Shown piece after piece: positions 9,436-18,112 of a stretch of DNA of 64,000 nucleotides. Both the position numbers and the translations under genes were made by a program. The DNA is from Nocardia cyriacigeorgica GUH-2 (GTDB lineage Bacteria; Actinomycetota; Actinomycetes; Mycobacteriales; Mycobacteriaceae). Where the stretch lies: contig NC_016887.1 of the NCBI RefSeq assembly GCF_000284035.1, positions 1,922,001 to 1,986,000 of the forward strand, written 5' to 3'. Each line of letters begins with the position of its first letter. Positions within the stretch are counted from its first letter, which is position 1. Below the pieces are notes generated by a model. That model was not told the origin of the DNA. It made no database searches and saw nothing but the letters and a program-made list of their open reading frames with translations.

Positions 9436-11099
9436 CGGGTGGGGGCAGTGGGCAGGTTCATGGGCACCACTGCATTGTTCACCACCCCGGCGTCGAGGGC
9501 GCGGGTCTTCTTCCGATGCCACTTCGGGATGGCTTCGCCGATGCCGCCGGGCAGGTCGGCGGTGCGCGGCTCGGTCAGCACCGGAACCTCGAGCCGCGCC
9601 GCGGTGACGGTGACCTCGGCGAAGGCGGGGGAGTGCGACCACACGTCGTCCACCACATCGGTGATGCGCACGCCGAGCCGGTGCCCGGCCGCGATCGGCC
9701 AATCCTGGGCCAGCAGCCGCACCTGCGCGGTCTCGCTCACCGGCGCGATTCCCCGGGTGATGACGACGGCGTTGTTGTCCGGCGCGATATCGAACAGCTC
9801 CACCGCCACCGTCGCGTTCGGCGGACCGCTCAGCGACACCGTCGCCGTCGGGACCCCCGACAGATGCACTTCGCGGTCGAACGGCGCGGTCACCGACCAG
9901 ATCTCCCGGTCCGGCCCGGGCAGCAGCCCACGGTCGGTGTAGCGGCCGGTGCGCAACTGCACCGGAACGCGCACCGTGTCGGCGGCCGGCCACTGCGTCT
10001 CACCACGCCAGCGTCCGTCGAACTGGCCGACGGTGATCCGCGGCCCCGGGATCTGCACATCGCGTCCGGCCACGTGCTTGTCGAAGAAGGCCAGCAGTTC
10101 GGTGTCGAAATGCGGCGTCGCGCACTTCTCGTGGCAGGTCTGGTGCCCCCACTGCCCGAACCAGGCCTTGTGGTCGCCGGGCCCGAGGTTGTTCCACAGA
10201 TCGATCACGCGGTAGGCGCGGGTGTTGTAGTCGAGGAAGCCTTGGCCGAGGAACAGCGGAATGGTGTTGCCGTCGAGCTTGGCCACCAGGTCGCGGTCGC
10301 GCCAGAACTCGGTGGCGCCGTTGTGATCGGTGATGTTCTCGAGGTAGCGGGCGTAGCACTGCATCGGCAGTTGCAGCGCGTTGGCCTGGTATTCGGGGGA
10401 GTCGCCGGGATGCGGCGGGGTGGAGGCGATCAGCACGTGCTCGAAACCGGCGAGATCGGCAGGGCGCACCCCGTCCTCGGTGACCGGTTTACCGGAGAAC
10501 TTCCACGACACCCCCTGCATGTAGAGGTAGGTGTAGGGGTCGACCACGGGCTCGAACGCCGCGACCGCCGCCAGGCCCGCCGGCTTGCCCGCCAGCCCCA
10601 TCAACCCGGTCCACGCCTCGTAGGAGGTGCCCCACATGCCGACCTTGCCCGTCGACCACGGCTGATTCGCCGCCCACTCCACCGCCGCTGCTACGTCGGC
10701 CCGCTCACCCGGGCCACCGAAATCCGGGCAGCCCGACGATCCGCCGAACCCGCGCAGGTCCACGATGACGTAGGTGTAGCCGGCGTTCAGGAACAGCTCG
10801 GGCGTCAGGTTCTCCACCGACGGCCCGCCCTCGAGCCGCGGTTCGCTCAGATACGCCGAGTGCGCGCGATACGGGCTGACGGTGAGGATCACCGGAGTGC
10901 GGACGTCGTCGCCCAGACCGGCCGGGCGCAGGATGTCGGCATGCAACCGGGTGCCGTCGGGCGCATCGATGTAGGCCTCACGCCACTGGTGCGGCACCTC
11001 CGGCCGCGCGCCCGCCGTGAGCGGGACGCCGGCGGTCACCACCACCAGCACGCCGACCACGAGCAGAAGTGCACGCACCAGAACAGGTCGACCACGCAC
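9432..11099 (-). CDS. Secreted CocE/NonD-family hydrolase
   Basis: A 555-residue protein starting at GTG 11099, preferred to an ATG eleven codons upstream because GGAGGTAA lies seven bases before the GTG. A signal peptide (ALLLVVGVLVVVTAGVPLTAGA) is followed by an alpha/beta hydrolase of the X-Pro dipeptidyl-peptidase/cocaine-esterase class. It shows VDLRGFGGSSG, the nucleophile elbow GTSYEAW, the acid/histidine region around LGPGDHKAWFGQWGHQTCH, and a C-terminal jelly-roll domain (last ~200 residues). It probably cleaves an ester or peptide outside the cell. It is first in the coupled operon CocE - M20 - lipase, and is divergent from the DUF4191 gene across a 223-bp promoter region. Confidence 0.88.
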   Translation of the reverse strand: MRGRPVLVRALLLVVGVLVVVTAGVPLTAGARPEVPHQWREAYIDAPDGTRLHADILRPAGLGDDVRTPVILTVSPYRAHSAYLSEPRLEGGPSVENLTPELFLNAGYTYVIVDLRGFGGSSGCPDFGGPGERADVAAAVEWAANQPWSTGKVGMWGTSYEAWTGLMGLAGKPAGLAAVAAFEPVVDPYTYLYMQGVSWKFSGKPVTEDGVRPADLAGFEHVLIASTPPHPGDSPEYQANALQLPMQCYARYLENITDHNGATEFWRDRDLVAKLDGNTIPLFLGQGFLDYNTRAYRVIDLWNNLGPGDHKAWFGQWGHQTCHEKCATPHFDTELLAFFDKHVAGRDVQIPGPRITVGQFDGRWRGETQWPAADTVRVPVQLRTGRYTDRGLLPGPDREIWSVTAPFDREVHLSGVPTATVSLSGPPNATVAVELFDIAPDNNAVVITRGIAPVSETAQVRLLAQDWPIAAGHRLGVRITDVVDDVWSHSPAFAEVTVTAARLEVPVLTEPRTADLPGGIGEAIPKWHRKKTRALDAGVVNNAVVPMNLPTAPTR

Positions 11100-11322
11100 C
11101 GCTCGATTACCTCCGCATCCGTTCCAGCCCACGCGCGGGCCGGCGACGGACTACGTCGGCAGCGCACCTAAGAAGTATCGGGTTGCCGGTCGCACGTCCA
11201 GCCCCCGGAACCGGGGGTGCCCGCGCCGTCGCCGACCAGCGGCCCGGGGCGCACAGCGCACAACCGTGGCGGCGGTCGTCCCGTGGCGGGAACGCTCACC
11301 CACGGGCACTATCCTGAGAGGC

Positions 11323-12057
11323 ATGCCAGCAGGTAAGCCCACCAAGGAAGCGAAGGCCGCGGCGAAAGCGGCCCGCAAACAGCAGTCGAAGGAGCGCCGC
11401 CAGCAGCTGTGGCAGGCGTTCCAGATGCAGCGCAAGGAAGACAAGCTGCTGTTGCCGCTGATGATCGGCGCGCTGGTCGGCATCACCGTCGTGTTCTTCC
11501 TGATCGGGCTGATCTTCGGCCTGCAATGGTTCCTGCTGCCGCTGGGCATCCTGCTCGGCGTGCTCGTCGCGTTCATCATCTTCGGCCGCCGCGTGCAGCG
11601 TTCGGTGTACAGCAAAGCCGAAGGTCAGGCGGGTGCGGCGGCCTGGGTGCTGGACAACCTGCAAGGCAAATGGCGGGTCAGCAACGGTGTTGCCGCGACG
11701 ACCCAGCTCGATGCCGTGCACCGTGTGGTCGGCCTGCCCGGCGTCATCTTCGTCGCCGAGGGCTCGCCGCAGCGGTTGAAGTCGCTGATCGCGCAGGAGA
11801 AGAAGCGCACCGCCCGCCTCGTCGGCGACACCCCGATCTACGACGTCATCGTCGGCAACGAGGAGGGCCAGGTTCCGCTCAAGGAACTCCAGCGCTACCT
11901 CACCAAGCTGCCTCGCAATATCGACGCCAAGCGCATCGACCTCATCGAAGGCCGCCTCGCCGCCCTCAGCGCCCGCAGCGGCCCGGCCCTGCCGAAGGGC
12001 CCGATGCCGGCCGGCGCCAAGATGCGCGGCGTGCAGCGCACGATTCGCCGCCGCTGA
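11323..12057 (+). CDS. DUF4191 membrane protein
   Basis: A 244-residue protein, ATG preceded by GAGAGG. A lysine/arginine-rich cytoplasmic N-terminus (~40 residues) is followed by two close transmembrane helices (about residues 45-65 and 67-87), then a soluble domain with the conserved phrase VVGLPGVIFVAEG. The family is conserved in actinobacteria near glutamine synthetase, as here; its biochemical role is unknown. A hairpin with a T-run follows the gene. Confidence 0.88.
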   Translation: MPAGKPTKEAKAAAKAARKQQSKERRQQLWQAFQMQRKEDKLLLPLMIGALVGITVVFFLIGLIFGLQWFLLPLGILLGVLVAFIIFGRRVQRSVYSKAEGQAGAAAWVLDNLQGKWRVSNGVAATTQLDAVHRVVGLPGVIFVAEGSPQRLKSLIAQEKKRTARLVGDTPIYDVIVGNEEGQVPLKELQRYLTKLPRNIDAKRIDLIEGRLAALSARSGPALPKGPMPAGAKMRGVQRTIRRR

Positions 12058-12077
12058 AGCGCGACTGATTTTCAGCG

Positions 12078-12113
12078 AGGGCCGGTGTTCCCACTCGGGG
12101 CGCCGGCCCTTTT
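12078..12113 (+). terminator. Rho-independent-like terminator after the DUF4191 gene
   Basis: AGGGCCGG (12078-12085) pairs with CCGGCCCT (12103-12110), followed by TTT. The inner loop can pair further. It lies 20 bases after the stop. Confidence 0.65.
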
Positions 12114-12247
12114 GCGTGCGGGGTCGGAAGCCATGCGGGGTCGAGACGCGCGGGGTCTAGACGCGCGGGTGTCGGGAAGTGCGGGGTGTCCGGACGTGCG
12201 GATATCGAGACGTATGGAGGTCGAATGGGCTGTCGCCGTTCGTACGT

Positions 12248-12613
12248 TCAGGCGGTGATCAGCCAGCGAACCCGGTCAAACGCGATGACGTGATAGATGA
12301 CCAGGACCGCCGCGAATCCCAACGCCCACCCCGGCAGACCGGCAACCCACAGCGCCGCGGCCCCGCCGAACAGCACCACCGACTCCACCACCAACCGCAC
12401 CCGGCCGGAGACCGCGACCGGCGCCTTACCACCGCGGCTCGGATCGCCCGGCACCGCGAATGTGCCCCACAGCGCGGCCGCCGCGAGCGGCAAAATCACG
12501 ACCAGCGCGTACTTCCATGGCGCATCGAATGCCCAGCCGAGCACACCGAAGGCGACGAGGGCGGCGAGTTCGAGGACGAGCCGAACGGCGAGCATGGCCG
12601 GATTCAATGACAC
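12248..12613 (-). CDS. YrdB-like (DUF2568) small membrane protein
   Basis: A 121-residue protein with four hydrophobic helices (about residues 9-28, 34-51, 70-88, 92-112) and the WGTFAVPGDPSRGGKAPV loop typical of the YrdB/DUF2568 family, between the second and third helices. Function is not known. It lies 46 bp downstream of the RDD gene on the same strand and may be cotranscribed. The 190 bp between DUF4191 and this gene hold the terminator and G-rich short direct repeats (GCGGGGT/GCGGGTGT near 12115-12180), with no gene. Confidence 0.8.
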   Translation of the reverse strand: MSLNPAMLAVRLVLELAALVAFGVLGWAFDAPWKYALVVILPLAAAALWGTFAVPGDPSRGGKAPVAVSGRVRLVVESVVLFGGAAALWVAGLPGWALGFAAVLVIYHVIAFDRVRWLITA

Positions 12614-12659
12614 GGCGGCAGCTTATTGCCCGCCGATCACTATGCCCCGGAGCGGGACG

Positions 12660-13190
12660 TCAGCGCGCGCGAACCACCGCGGTACCGGTAGCCCGATCGT
12701 GCATACCGCGCCCATCCGCATCGGTGAACAGCGCCGGCACGACGAAGATGAGCAGCAACTGACGACCGAGCGCCCGCACAAAGCCCACCCGCACCGGCGC
12801 GTCCACCCGGATCACCCGCAACCGCAGGAAGTACTGGCCCGGCGTGAACCCGAACAGCGTCACCGCGAGGATGCCGATCACGACCCACACCATCCAGGTC
12901 GGTGTGCTCAGCGCGCTCACCACGGCCTCGAAGTTGGTCGGTGGCTGCTTATCCGCCGGCAGGTCGAGGTCGGCGATGATCTGCTGCGGGTTCGGCCGCA
13001 CGATCAGGGCCGCGATCCCCATCGCGATCACCCAGTCCACCATCAGCGCGGCGATGCGGCGGCCCATGCCCACCAGCGAGCCCGCGCCCTCGCGCGGCAA
13101 CCCGATGTGTTCGCCCTTGAACTCGGGGGTTGCCGGATCGCCCGGATCCGCCGTCGGTCCGGAGAGCCAGGATCCGGTGATGCGTGCCAT
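12660..13190 (-). CDS. RDD-family membrane protein
   Basis: A 176-residue protein; ATG 13190 is chosen because the conserved actinobacterial N-terminus MARITGSWLSG starts there. The RDD signature is visible: an arginine before the first helix (GMGRRIAALMVDWVIAMGIA, with the conserved Asp), a second helix (VWVVIGILAVTLFGFTPGQYFLRLRV) and the aspartate in FTDADGRGMHD. RDD proteins are small membrane proteins of mostly unknown function, some proposed to be transporters. It is divergent from glnA across a 252-bp region holding the GlnR box. Confidence 0.87.
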   Translation of the reverse strand: MARITGSWLSGPTADPGDPATPEFKGEHIGLPREGAGSLVGMGRRIAALMVDWVIAMGIAALIVRPNPQQIIADLDLPADKQPPTNFEAVVSALSTPTWMVWVVIGILAVTLFGFTPGQYFLRLRVIRVDAPVRVGFVRALGRQLLLIFVVPALFTDADGRGMHDRATGTAVVRAR

Positions 13191-13296
13191 GGCCTCCAGG
13201 ATAGGTGTATGCGGCAGGCCACCCACGACCGCATAACCGGTGCTCACGCCGTCGCCCCAGGTCACGGATGGCAGAATGACGTCACCGTCAGAGCAT

Positions 13297-13314
13297 GGGT
13301 GGCACATGCCACCC
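13297..13314. promoter_or_regulatory. Inverted repeat in the RDD-glnA divergent region
   Basis: GGGTGGCA and TGCCACCC flank a 2-base spacer, 15 bases upstream of the GlnR box. It could be a second operator; no regulator can be named. Confidence 0.35.
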
Positions 13315-13328
13315 GTTCGGTAGCACGT

Positions 13329-13366
13329 GTAACACTGGCGAAACACAACCTTGACTGCCGGGAAAC
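13329..13366 (+). promoter_or_regulatory. GlnR binding box upstream of glnA
   Basis: GTAAC-n6-GAAAC-n6-TTGAC-n6-GAAAC reproduces the four-part a1-b1-a2-b2 arrangement of actinobacterial GlnR boxes, with exact 6-base spacers and only one change from the GTnAC/GAAAC consensus in a2 (TTGAC). It ends 76 bp before the glnA start. This implies nitrogen-responsive control of glnA, and possibly of the divergent RDD gene. Confidence 0.88.
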
Positions 13367-13442
13367 ACCGCGTCCATACCGTCTGGTCGCGACGCCCATG
13401 CAATCGACACTGGCCTGGGAAACTATCCGTAAGGAGAACTAA

Positions 13443-14879
13443 GTGACGTTCAGCACGGCCGACGAGGTCATCAAATACATCGCCGATGAGGACGTCGAAT
13501 ACGTCGACATCCGCTTCAGCGATCTTCCCGGTGTTCAGCAGCACTTCTCCATCCCGGCGAAGGCGTTCACCGCCGACCTGGCCGAGGAAGGGCTGGCGTT
13601 CGACGGTTCCTCCGTGCGTGGTTTCCAGTCGATCGACGAGTCGGACATGCTGCTGCTGCCCGACTACAGCACCGCGCAGCTGGATCCGTTCCGCGCCGCC
13701 AAGACGCTGAACCTGAACTTCTTCGTGCACGACCCGTTCACCCGCGAGGCCTACTCCCGCGACCCGCGCAACATCGCGCGTAAGGCGGAGGAGTACCTGC
13801 GCTCGACCGGTATCGCCGACACCGCGTACTTCGGTGCCGAGGCGGAGTTCTACATCTTCGACTCGATCCGTTACGACTCGGCCATGAACGGCGCGTTCTA
13901 CGAGATCGAGTCGGTCTCCGGCTCGTGGAACACCGGCGCCGAGTTCAACCCGGACGGCACCCTCAACCGCGGCTACAAGGTCCGCAACAAGGGCGGTTAC
14001 TTCCCCGTCGCGCCGTACGACCACTACGTCGACCTGCGCGACAAGATCGCCACCAACCTCCAGCAGGCCGGTTTCGAGCTCGAGCGCGGCCACCACGAGG
14101 TCGGCACCGCCGGTCAGGCCGAGATCAACTACAAGTTCAACACCCTGCTCTCGGCGGCCGACGACCTGCAGCTGTTCAAGTACATCGTCAAGAACACCGC
14201 GTGGCAGGAAGGCAAGACCGTCACCTTCATGCCGAAGCCGCTCTTCGGTGACAACGGCTCGGGCATGCACGTGCACCAGTCGCTGTGGAAGGACGGCAAG
14301 CCGCTGTTCCACGACGAGTCCGGCTACGGTGGCCTGTCGGATCTGGCCCGCCACTACATCGGCGGCATCCTGCACCACGCGCCGTCGCTGCTGGCGTTCA
14401 CCAACCCGACCGTGAACTCCTACCACCGTCTGGTTCCGGGCTACGAGGCCCCGATCAACCTGGTGTACTCGCAGCGCAACCGCTCCGCCGCGGTCCGCAT
14501 CCCGGTCACCGGTAACAACCCGAAGGCCAAGCGCATCGAGTTCCGCGCGCCGGACTCCTCGGGTAACCCGTACCTGGCCTTCGCCGCCATGATGATGGCC
14601 GGCCTGGACGGCATCAAGCGCAAGATCGAGCCGCTGGCCCCGGTCGACAAGGACCTCTACGAGCTCCCGCCGGAGGAGGCCAAGAACATCCCGCAGGCCC
14701 CCACCAGCCTGGCCACGGTCATCGACCGCCTCGAGGCCGATCACGATTACCTCACCGAAGGCAACGTCTTCACCGAGGACCTGATCGAGACCTGGATCAA
14801 CATCAAGCGCGAGCAGGAAATCGCCCCGGTGAACCTGCGCCCGCACCCGTACGAGTTCGAGCTCTACTTCGACGTGTAA
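13443..14879 (+). CDS. glnA: Glutamine synthetase type I
   Basis: A 478-residue GSI enzyme, which makes glutamine from glutamate, ammonia and ATP in the cytoplasm as a dodecamer. GTG start with AAGGAG seven bases upstream. Signatures in order: [17 protein letters not shown] near 55, the [10 protein letters not shown] metal-ligand region near 130, GSGMHVHQS near 275, [17 protein letters not shown] near 320, and RIEFRAPD. The adenylylation tyrosine lies in DLYELPPEE at residue 406, the same number as in the 478-residue mycobacterial enzyme, so GlnE (left edge of the window) should act on it. The GlnR box upstream adds transcriptional control. A TTCG-capped terminator follows. Confidence 0.98.
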   Translation: MTFSTADEVIKYIADEDVEYVDIRFSDLPGVQQHFSIPAKAFTADLAEEGLAFDGSSVRGFQSIDESDMLLLPDYSTAQLDPFRAAKTLNLNFFVHDPFTREAYSRDPRNIARKAEEYLRSTGIADTAYFGAEAEFYIFDSIRYDSAMNGAFYEIESVSGSWNTGAEFNPDGTLNRGYKVRNKGGYFPVAPYDHYVDLRDKIATNLQQAGFELERGHHEVGTAGQAEINYKFNTLLSAADDLQLFKYIVKNTAWQEGKTVTFMPKPLFGDNGSGMHVHQSLWKDGKPLFHDESGYGGLSDLARHYIGGILHHAPSLLAFTNPTVNSYHRLVPGYEAPINLVYSQRNRSAAVRIPVTGNNPKAKRIEFRAPDSSGNPYLAFAAMMMAGLDGIKRKIEPLAPVDKDLYELPPEEAKNIPQAPTSLATVIDRLEADHDYLTEGNVFTEDLIETWINIKREQEIAPVNLRPHPYEFELYFDV

Positions 14880-14901
14880 ATCGAAGTAAGGCAAGACGTT
14901 T

Positions 14902-14935
14902 CGAGCCCTCCCGCACTTCGGTGCGGGAGGGCTCG
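14902..14935 (+). terminator. glnA terminator
   Basis: A perfect 15-bp stem (CGAGCCCTCCCGCAC against its complement) with a TTCG tetraloop begins 23 bases after the glnA stop. Confidence 0.85.
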
Positions 14936-15068
14936 TCCCGTTGCGGGGGCTCGAGGGCGTCCTGTTGATCAGGAATCGAGAAGCGGTGTGTATTCGCCGG
15001 TGGCTAGCGTGGAGTGCGAATCGCGCAGGGTTCTGCGCAGCGCCCAGGAACGGAATGGGAGGTCACCG

Positions 15069-15537
15069 ATGGCAGGCGATCAGCAGGTGAGCGGGAAACG
15101 TAGGCCCGGGACGCCGGGGCCGGTGTCGCGGTGGTTCCAGAAGAAGATGAACACCCCGCACCGCCGCGAAGATGCGCCGTAAGGGCAGCGGCAAGGTGAT
15201 GGGCATGGACGTCCTGATCCTGCACACCGTCGGCCGCCGCAGCGGGGAGCGCCGGGAGACGCCCCTGGCCTGGTTCGGCGACGGCGACGCCAAGCTGATC
15301 GTGGCCTCGGGCGGTGGGAGCGTGAACCCCGACTGGTACGCCAATCTGACCGCGCACCCCGAGCAGGTCTCCATCGAACTCCCTGGTGAGGGCAGCGCCG
15401 ACGTGATTCCGCAGACCCTCGACGGCACCGACCGAGAGGATGCCTGGAAGCGCATCATCGCCGAGGAACCGCGCATCGGGAAGTATCAGAAGAAGTCCAA
15501 GCGGATCTACCCGGTGGTCCGGCTCACCCCGCGCTAA
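15069..15537 (+). pseudogene. Deazaflavin-dependent nitroreductase-family (DDN) gene with a one-base frameshift
   Basis: Family members bind F420 or a related flavin and act as nitroreductases or quinone reductases. The N-terminal part (ATG 15069, GPVSRWFQKKMNT) and the body (RRKGSGKVMGMDVLILHTVGRRSG through the end at 15537) are in different frames. Removing one base from the CCCC run at 15154-15157 joins them through NTRTAAKMRRKG, the natural family sequence. So either the gene is inactivated or the run was miscounted. The body also has ATGs (15172) that could start a shortened product of 121 residues, but that would lack the N-terminal helix. The rest of the fold, including VNPDWYANLTAHP, looks intact, which favours a recent change or a sequencing error. 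Confidence 0.8.
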
Positions 15538-15544
15538 CTGCGGC

Positions 15545-15808
15545 TCAGTCGGTGGGGCCCTCGCACCAGTCGTCGAACGCGTCGAACGCGGGCTCGATCG
15601 CCGGCGGCACCATATCCTCGATCCGATCCTCGATCGGCTCCCACATCGCGGCACACTGCGGCGGCGCAGGCGGCAACATCTCCACGTACTGCGTCAGCGG
15701 CGACTCCGGCTCCGGCGCCTCCGGCTGCGCCCCCGCCACACCTGCCCCCGCCAACGTCACGGCCGCCGCGATTCCGACCGACGCGACCACTCGCTGTGCA
15801 ATACCCAC
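15545..15808 (-). CDS. Small secreted protein
   Basis: An 87-residue product from GTG 15808, chosen for the AGGAGG five bases upstream. A signal peptide (VVASVGIAAAVTLAGAGVAGA) is followed by a Pro/Glu-rich mature part with two cysteines (PPQCAAMWEP and DDWCEGPTD) that could form a disulfide. I do not recognise the family; similar tiny exported proteins are common in Nocardia. It converges with the frameshifted DDN gene, 7 bp away. Confidence 0.6.
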   Translation of the reverse strand: MGIAQRVVASVGIAAAVTLAGAGVAGAQPEAPEPESPLTQYVEMLPPAPPQCAAMWEPIEDRIEDMVPPAIEPAFDAFDDWCEGPTD

Positions 15809-16228
15809 GACAACCTCCTGAGCTGCTCCGTTCTCCACGGCGGCCATCCGCCGCCTCGCCGGTCGCATACCCGGGTTTCGGCTGCTTACGCGGGGCGCCC
15901 GCAATCACGCCGTTCGCTCAGCCGACCACGAGCCGCACGCCACGCGTCCCTGTTCGGCATCGTGCTCACCGTGGCATGGCTGACGATCCTCGGCGACGGT
16001 GTGCCGCCGTCGGGCGCGGTCGTCGCCGCCTACTGCGTGAGCGTCGGTGGATGTGTGCGCGGCTAGCCGTTCGCACGATGCCCCGACGGCCGGCTCGTGA
16101 TGTGCGCCGGCCGAGTCGGTCGCGGCTGAATGCCGTGCGTGTTGGGGTCGGGTGCCGCACACTACTCGGAACAGATGTCCGATCGGGGCGGCCGGGAGTT
16201 GGTCTCGGAGAGCAGTAGAAGGGATTTC
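15809..16228. other. 420-bp stretch without a clear gene
   Basis: On the plus strand a frame ending at 16066 encodes one hydrophobic segment (FGIVLTVAWLTILGDG) but has no convincing start or ribosome site. The remainder probably holds promoters for the divergent flanking genes. Confidence 0.4.
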
Positions 16229-16564
16229 ATGGCGATGGCGATCCGTGAACGGCCAGGCCCGGCACATCTCGACAGCACATTCATCTACGGTGAGCCCTTC
16301 GAGACCGCCGATGGCGCCACGATCATCACCGTCGCGCAGCGCTACGGGCGCTTCGCCTCCGGGGTGCGGCCGGTCGGAATTTTCACTATCCGCAACGGCG
16401 AGGCCGTCTGGGTGCCGGCCGTCGACGTCAACCGGATCGCGTTGCTCGGAGAATGTCTCGGCCTGCTCTCCGTCGTAATCGTCACCCTCGCCATCCTGCG
16501 GCGCCCACCGTGGCCCGACCTGTCCCGTCATCGGACCCGGCGCCGGTCGCGCTCGCCTGAGTGA
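16229..16564 (+). CDS. GerW/YtfJ-like small protein with C-terminal membrane helix
   Basis: A 111-residue product; ATG 16229 follows AGAAGGGA. The phrase GEPFETADGATIITVAQ matches the core strand of the GerW (sporulation protein YtfJ) family, which also occurs in non-sporulating actinobacteria. The usual glycine-rich middle is short. A hydrophobic helix (about residues 74-93, LGLLSVVIVTLAIL) precedes a basic tail. Role unknown; a membrane-tethered cytoplasmic or external domain is likely. Confidence 0.55.
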   Translation: MAMAIRERPGPAHLDSTFIYGEPFETADGATIITVAQRYGRFASGVRPVGIFTIRNGEAVWVPAVDVNRIALLGECLGLLSVVIVTLAILRRPPWPDLSRHRTRRRSRSPE

Positions 16565-16683
16565 ACGTCCCGCCGTTCTGCTTCGTCAGGTGAACCTCCC
16601 GCTGCAGCAAGGCATTTCACTTGACCGCAACGGCCGGCCGCCGACGCCGGGCTACAGCCCCAGCCGGTTGGATTCCGGAGATG

Positions 16684-17256
16684 TTACTGCTGCCCTGCTT
16701 GCCCCAAACGGCTGCCCAGACCCGACATACACAAGGTCTCGAACCGCCGCCATGCCGTCGCGGGCGGCGTCGGAGCCTTCGGATCGATGACGGACCCGAG
16801 TAGTCCGATCAAACCCCAGGACAGGAATGCGACGGTGTCGGCGAACTCGCTGCCATTCATGTCGAGCTGCCCCTCCAGCTGCTCGGTCAGAACGCTGCTG
16901 ATCGACCGCTGATAGCCGCGCAGCACCGTTGCGCTGCTCTTCGGGCCGATCAGCGGCTGGTAGACGTCCGGATAGTCGGCGGCGAGGTGGAACATGATCC
17001 GCAGCGGGGCGAGTGGGGAACCGCCTGTTCCGCGCACCTGCTCGATCTCCCGGCGCAGGAACTCGGTGCAGCTCACCACGAGCAGATCGTCCTTGTCGCG
17101 ATAGTGCGCGTAGAAGGTGGACCGGCCGACGTCGGCGCGATCGATGACGTCGGTGACCGTCACCCGCTCATACCCACGTTCGATCATCAGCTCGATCAGC
17201 GCGCGATGCAGCTGGTCGCGGGTGCGGCGTACGCGGCGGTCGGGGGATTCGGCCAT
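16684..17256 (-). CDS. TetR/AcrR-family repressor
   Basis: A 190-residue regulator. The N-terminal helix-turn-helix is canonical (TRDQLHRALIELMIERGYERVTVTDVIDRADVGRSTFYAHYRDKDDLL, residues ~12-60). The ligand-binding half is all-helical and unclassified. It is divergent from a methyltransferase gene, and a perfect palindrome in the 107-bp gap is the likely binding site for auto- and cross-repression. The inducer is not predictable. Confidence 0.9.
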   Translation of the reverse strand: MAESPDRRVRRTRDQLHRALIELMIERGYERVTVTDVIDRADVGRSTFYAHYRDKDDLLVVSCTEFLRREIEQVRGTGGSPLAPLRIMFHLAADYPDVYQPLIGPKSSATVLRGYQRSISSVLTEQLEGQLDMNGSEFADTVAFLSWGLIGLLGSVIDPKAPTPPATAWRRFETLCMSGLGSRLGQAGQQ

Positions 17257-17277
17257 ACCGGCTCTCTCGTCGGGCGG

Positions 17278-17296
17278 ACAGATCCGGTGGATCTGT
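17278..17296. promoter_or_regulatory. Palindromic operator candidate for the TetR regulator
   Basis: ACAGATCC-GGT-GGATCTGT is a perfect 8-bp inverted repeat in the gap between the divergent TetR and methyltransferase genes, 22 bp before the TetR start. A shorter palindrome, CGGATCCG, lies at 17308-17315. Size and position fit a TetR dimer site. Confidence 0.65.
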
Positions 17297-17363
17297 GCGG
17301 AAACGAACGGATCCGCAGCTTTTGATTCTGGCCCGAAATGGGCGGAATTCCGACGATGGGCAC

Positions 17364-18038
17364 ATGCCAGAAACCGATCAGCACTCCCACACCATGTTCG
17401 TCGACGACGCGGACACCGGCCTCGTCATCTCGAGCCTGCGCCGCTACAACCTGTTCACCGCCGTGTTCTTCCTCGGCCGCCATCCCCGCCTGATTCGCGA
17501 ATTGGCCGCCGCCAGCGGTGCCCAACCGGGCAACCGCGCGCTCGATATCGGCTGTGGCCCAGGCAAGCTCGTGCGCGCGCTCGGTAACCTGGTCGGCCCG
17601 AACGGTTCGGCCACCGGGGCCGACCCGTCCCACGAAGCCATCGAGCACAACCGCACCCACGACTCGACACCCCACCACCGCTACGTGCAATCCGCCGCCC
17701 AGCACCTCGACTTCCCTGACGCCGAATTCGACGTCATCACTTGCACTTTCGTCATGCACCACATCCCGGATCAGCACCGGGCAAAAGCCATCGACGAGAT
17801 GTATCGCGTCCTGCGCCCGGGCGGCCGGCTCCTGCTCGCCGATGCCCACCCCTCCCCGCGATTCCGGGCGAACTTCGCCCGAATCATGCGGCTGACCGGC
17901 CAGGGCGGCCACACCGACCCCTTCGCCGACGTCGATATCCGCCAGTACACCGAAACCCTCCGCGCAGCAGGCTTCACCACCCCGCGGTTCTCCATCAGCC
18001 GATACTCCACCGGCATCCTCACCGCCATCAAGCCTTAG
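17364..18038 (+). CDS. Class I SAM-dependent methyltransferase
   Basis: A 224-residue enzyme; ATG 17364 lies 12 bases after a weak GGCGGAA. Motif I is ALDIGCGPGKLVRAL, the acidic residue after strand 2 is in GADPSHEAI, and motif II region is DVITCTFVMHHIP followed by VLRPGGRLLLADAH (motif III). This is the Methyltransf_11/UbiE-like type that methylates small molecules. It is probably under control of the divergent TetR gene. The substrate is unknown. Confidence 0.88.
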   Translation: MPETDQHSHTMFVDDADTGLVISSLRRYNLFTAVFFLGRHPRLIRELAAASGAQPGNRALDIGCGPGKLVRALGNLVGPNGSATGADPSHEAIEHNRTHDSTPHHRYVQSAAQHLDFPDAEFDVITCTFVMHHIPDQHRAKAIDEMYRVLRPGGRLLLADAHPSPRFRANFARIMRLTGQGGHTDPFADVDIRQYTETLRAAGFTTPRFSISRYSTGILTAIKP

Positions 18039-18046
18039 TGCGCTGC

Positions 18047-18103
18047 CGAGTGCTACATGAGCGAGGGGTCTACTCGACGTTTGCCTCGCTCATGTAGCGC
18101 TCG
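18047..18103. terminator. Long bidirectional stem-loop
   Basis: Arms of 20 bases (18047-18066 and 18084-18103), complementary apart from one G-U wobble, surround a 17-base loop between the convergent methyltransferase (+) and SCO6745-family (-) genes. The core arm is GCTACATGAGCGAGG. Confidence 0.75.
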
Positions 18104-18112
18104 GCGGGGGCG

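Noticed and set aside
9436..9993. N-terminal extension of the M20 peptidase by ~186 codons
   Set aside because: It would lie antisense-frame inside the CocE-like coding region, has no family likeness, and the ATGA-coupled start at 9435 explains the gene.
13191..14894. Minus-strand extension of the RDD gene across glnA
   Set aside because: The frame is open only because of high GC; glnA on the plus strand is certain, and RDD starts at MARITGSW.
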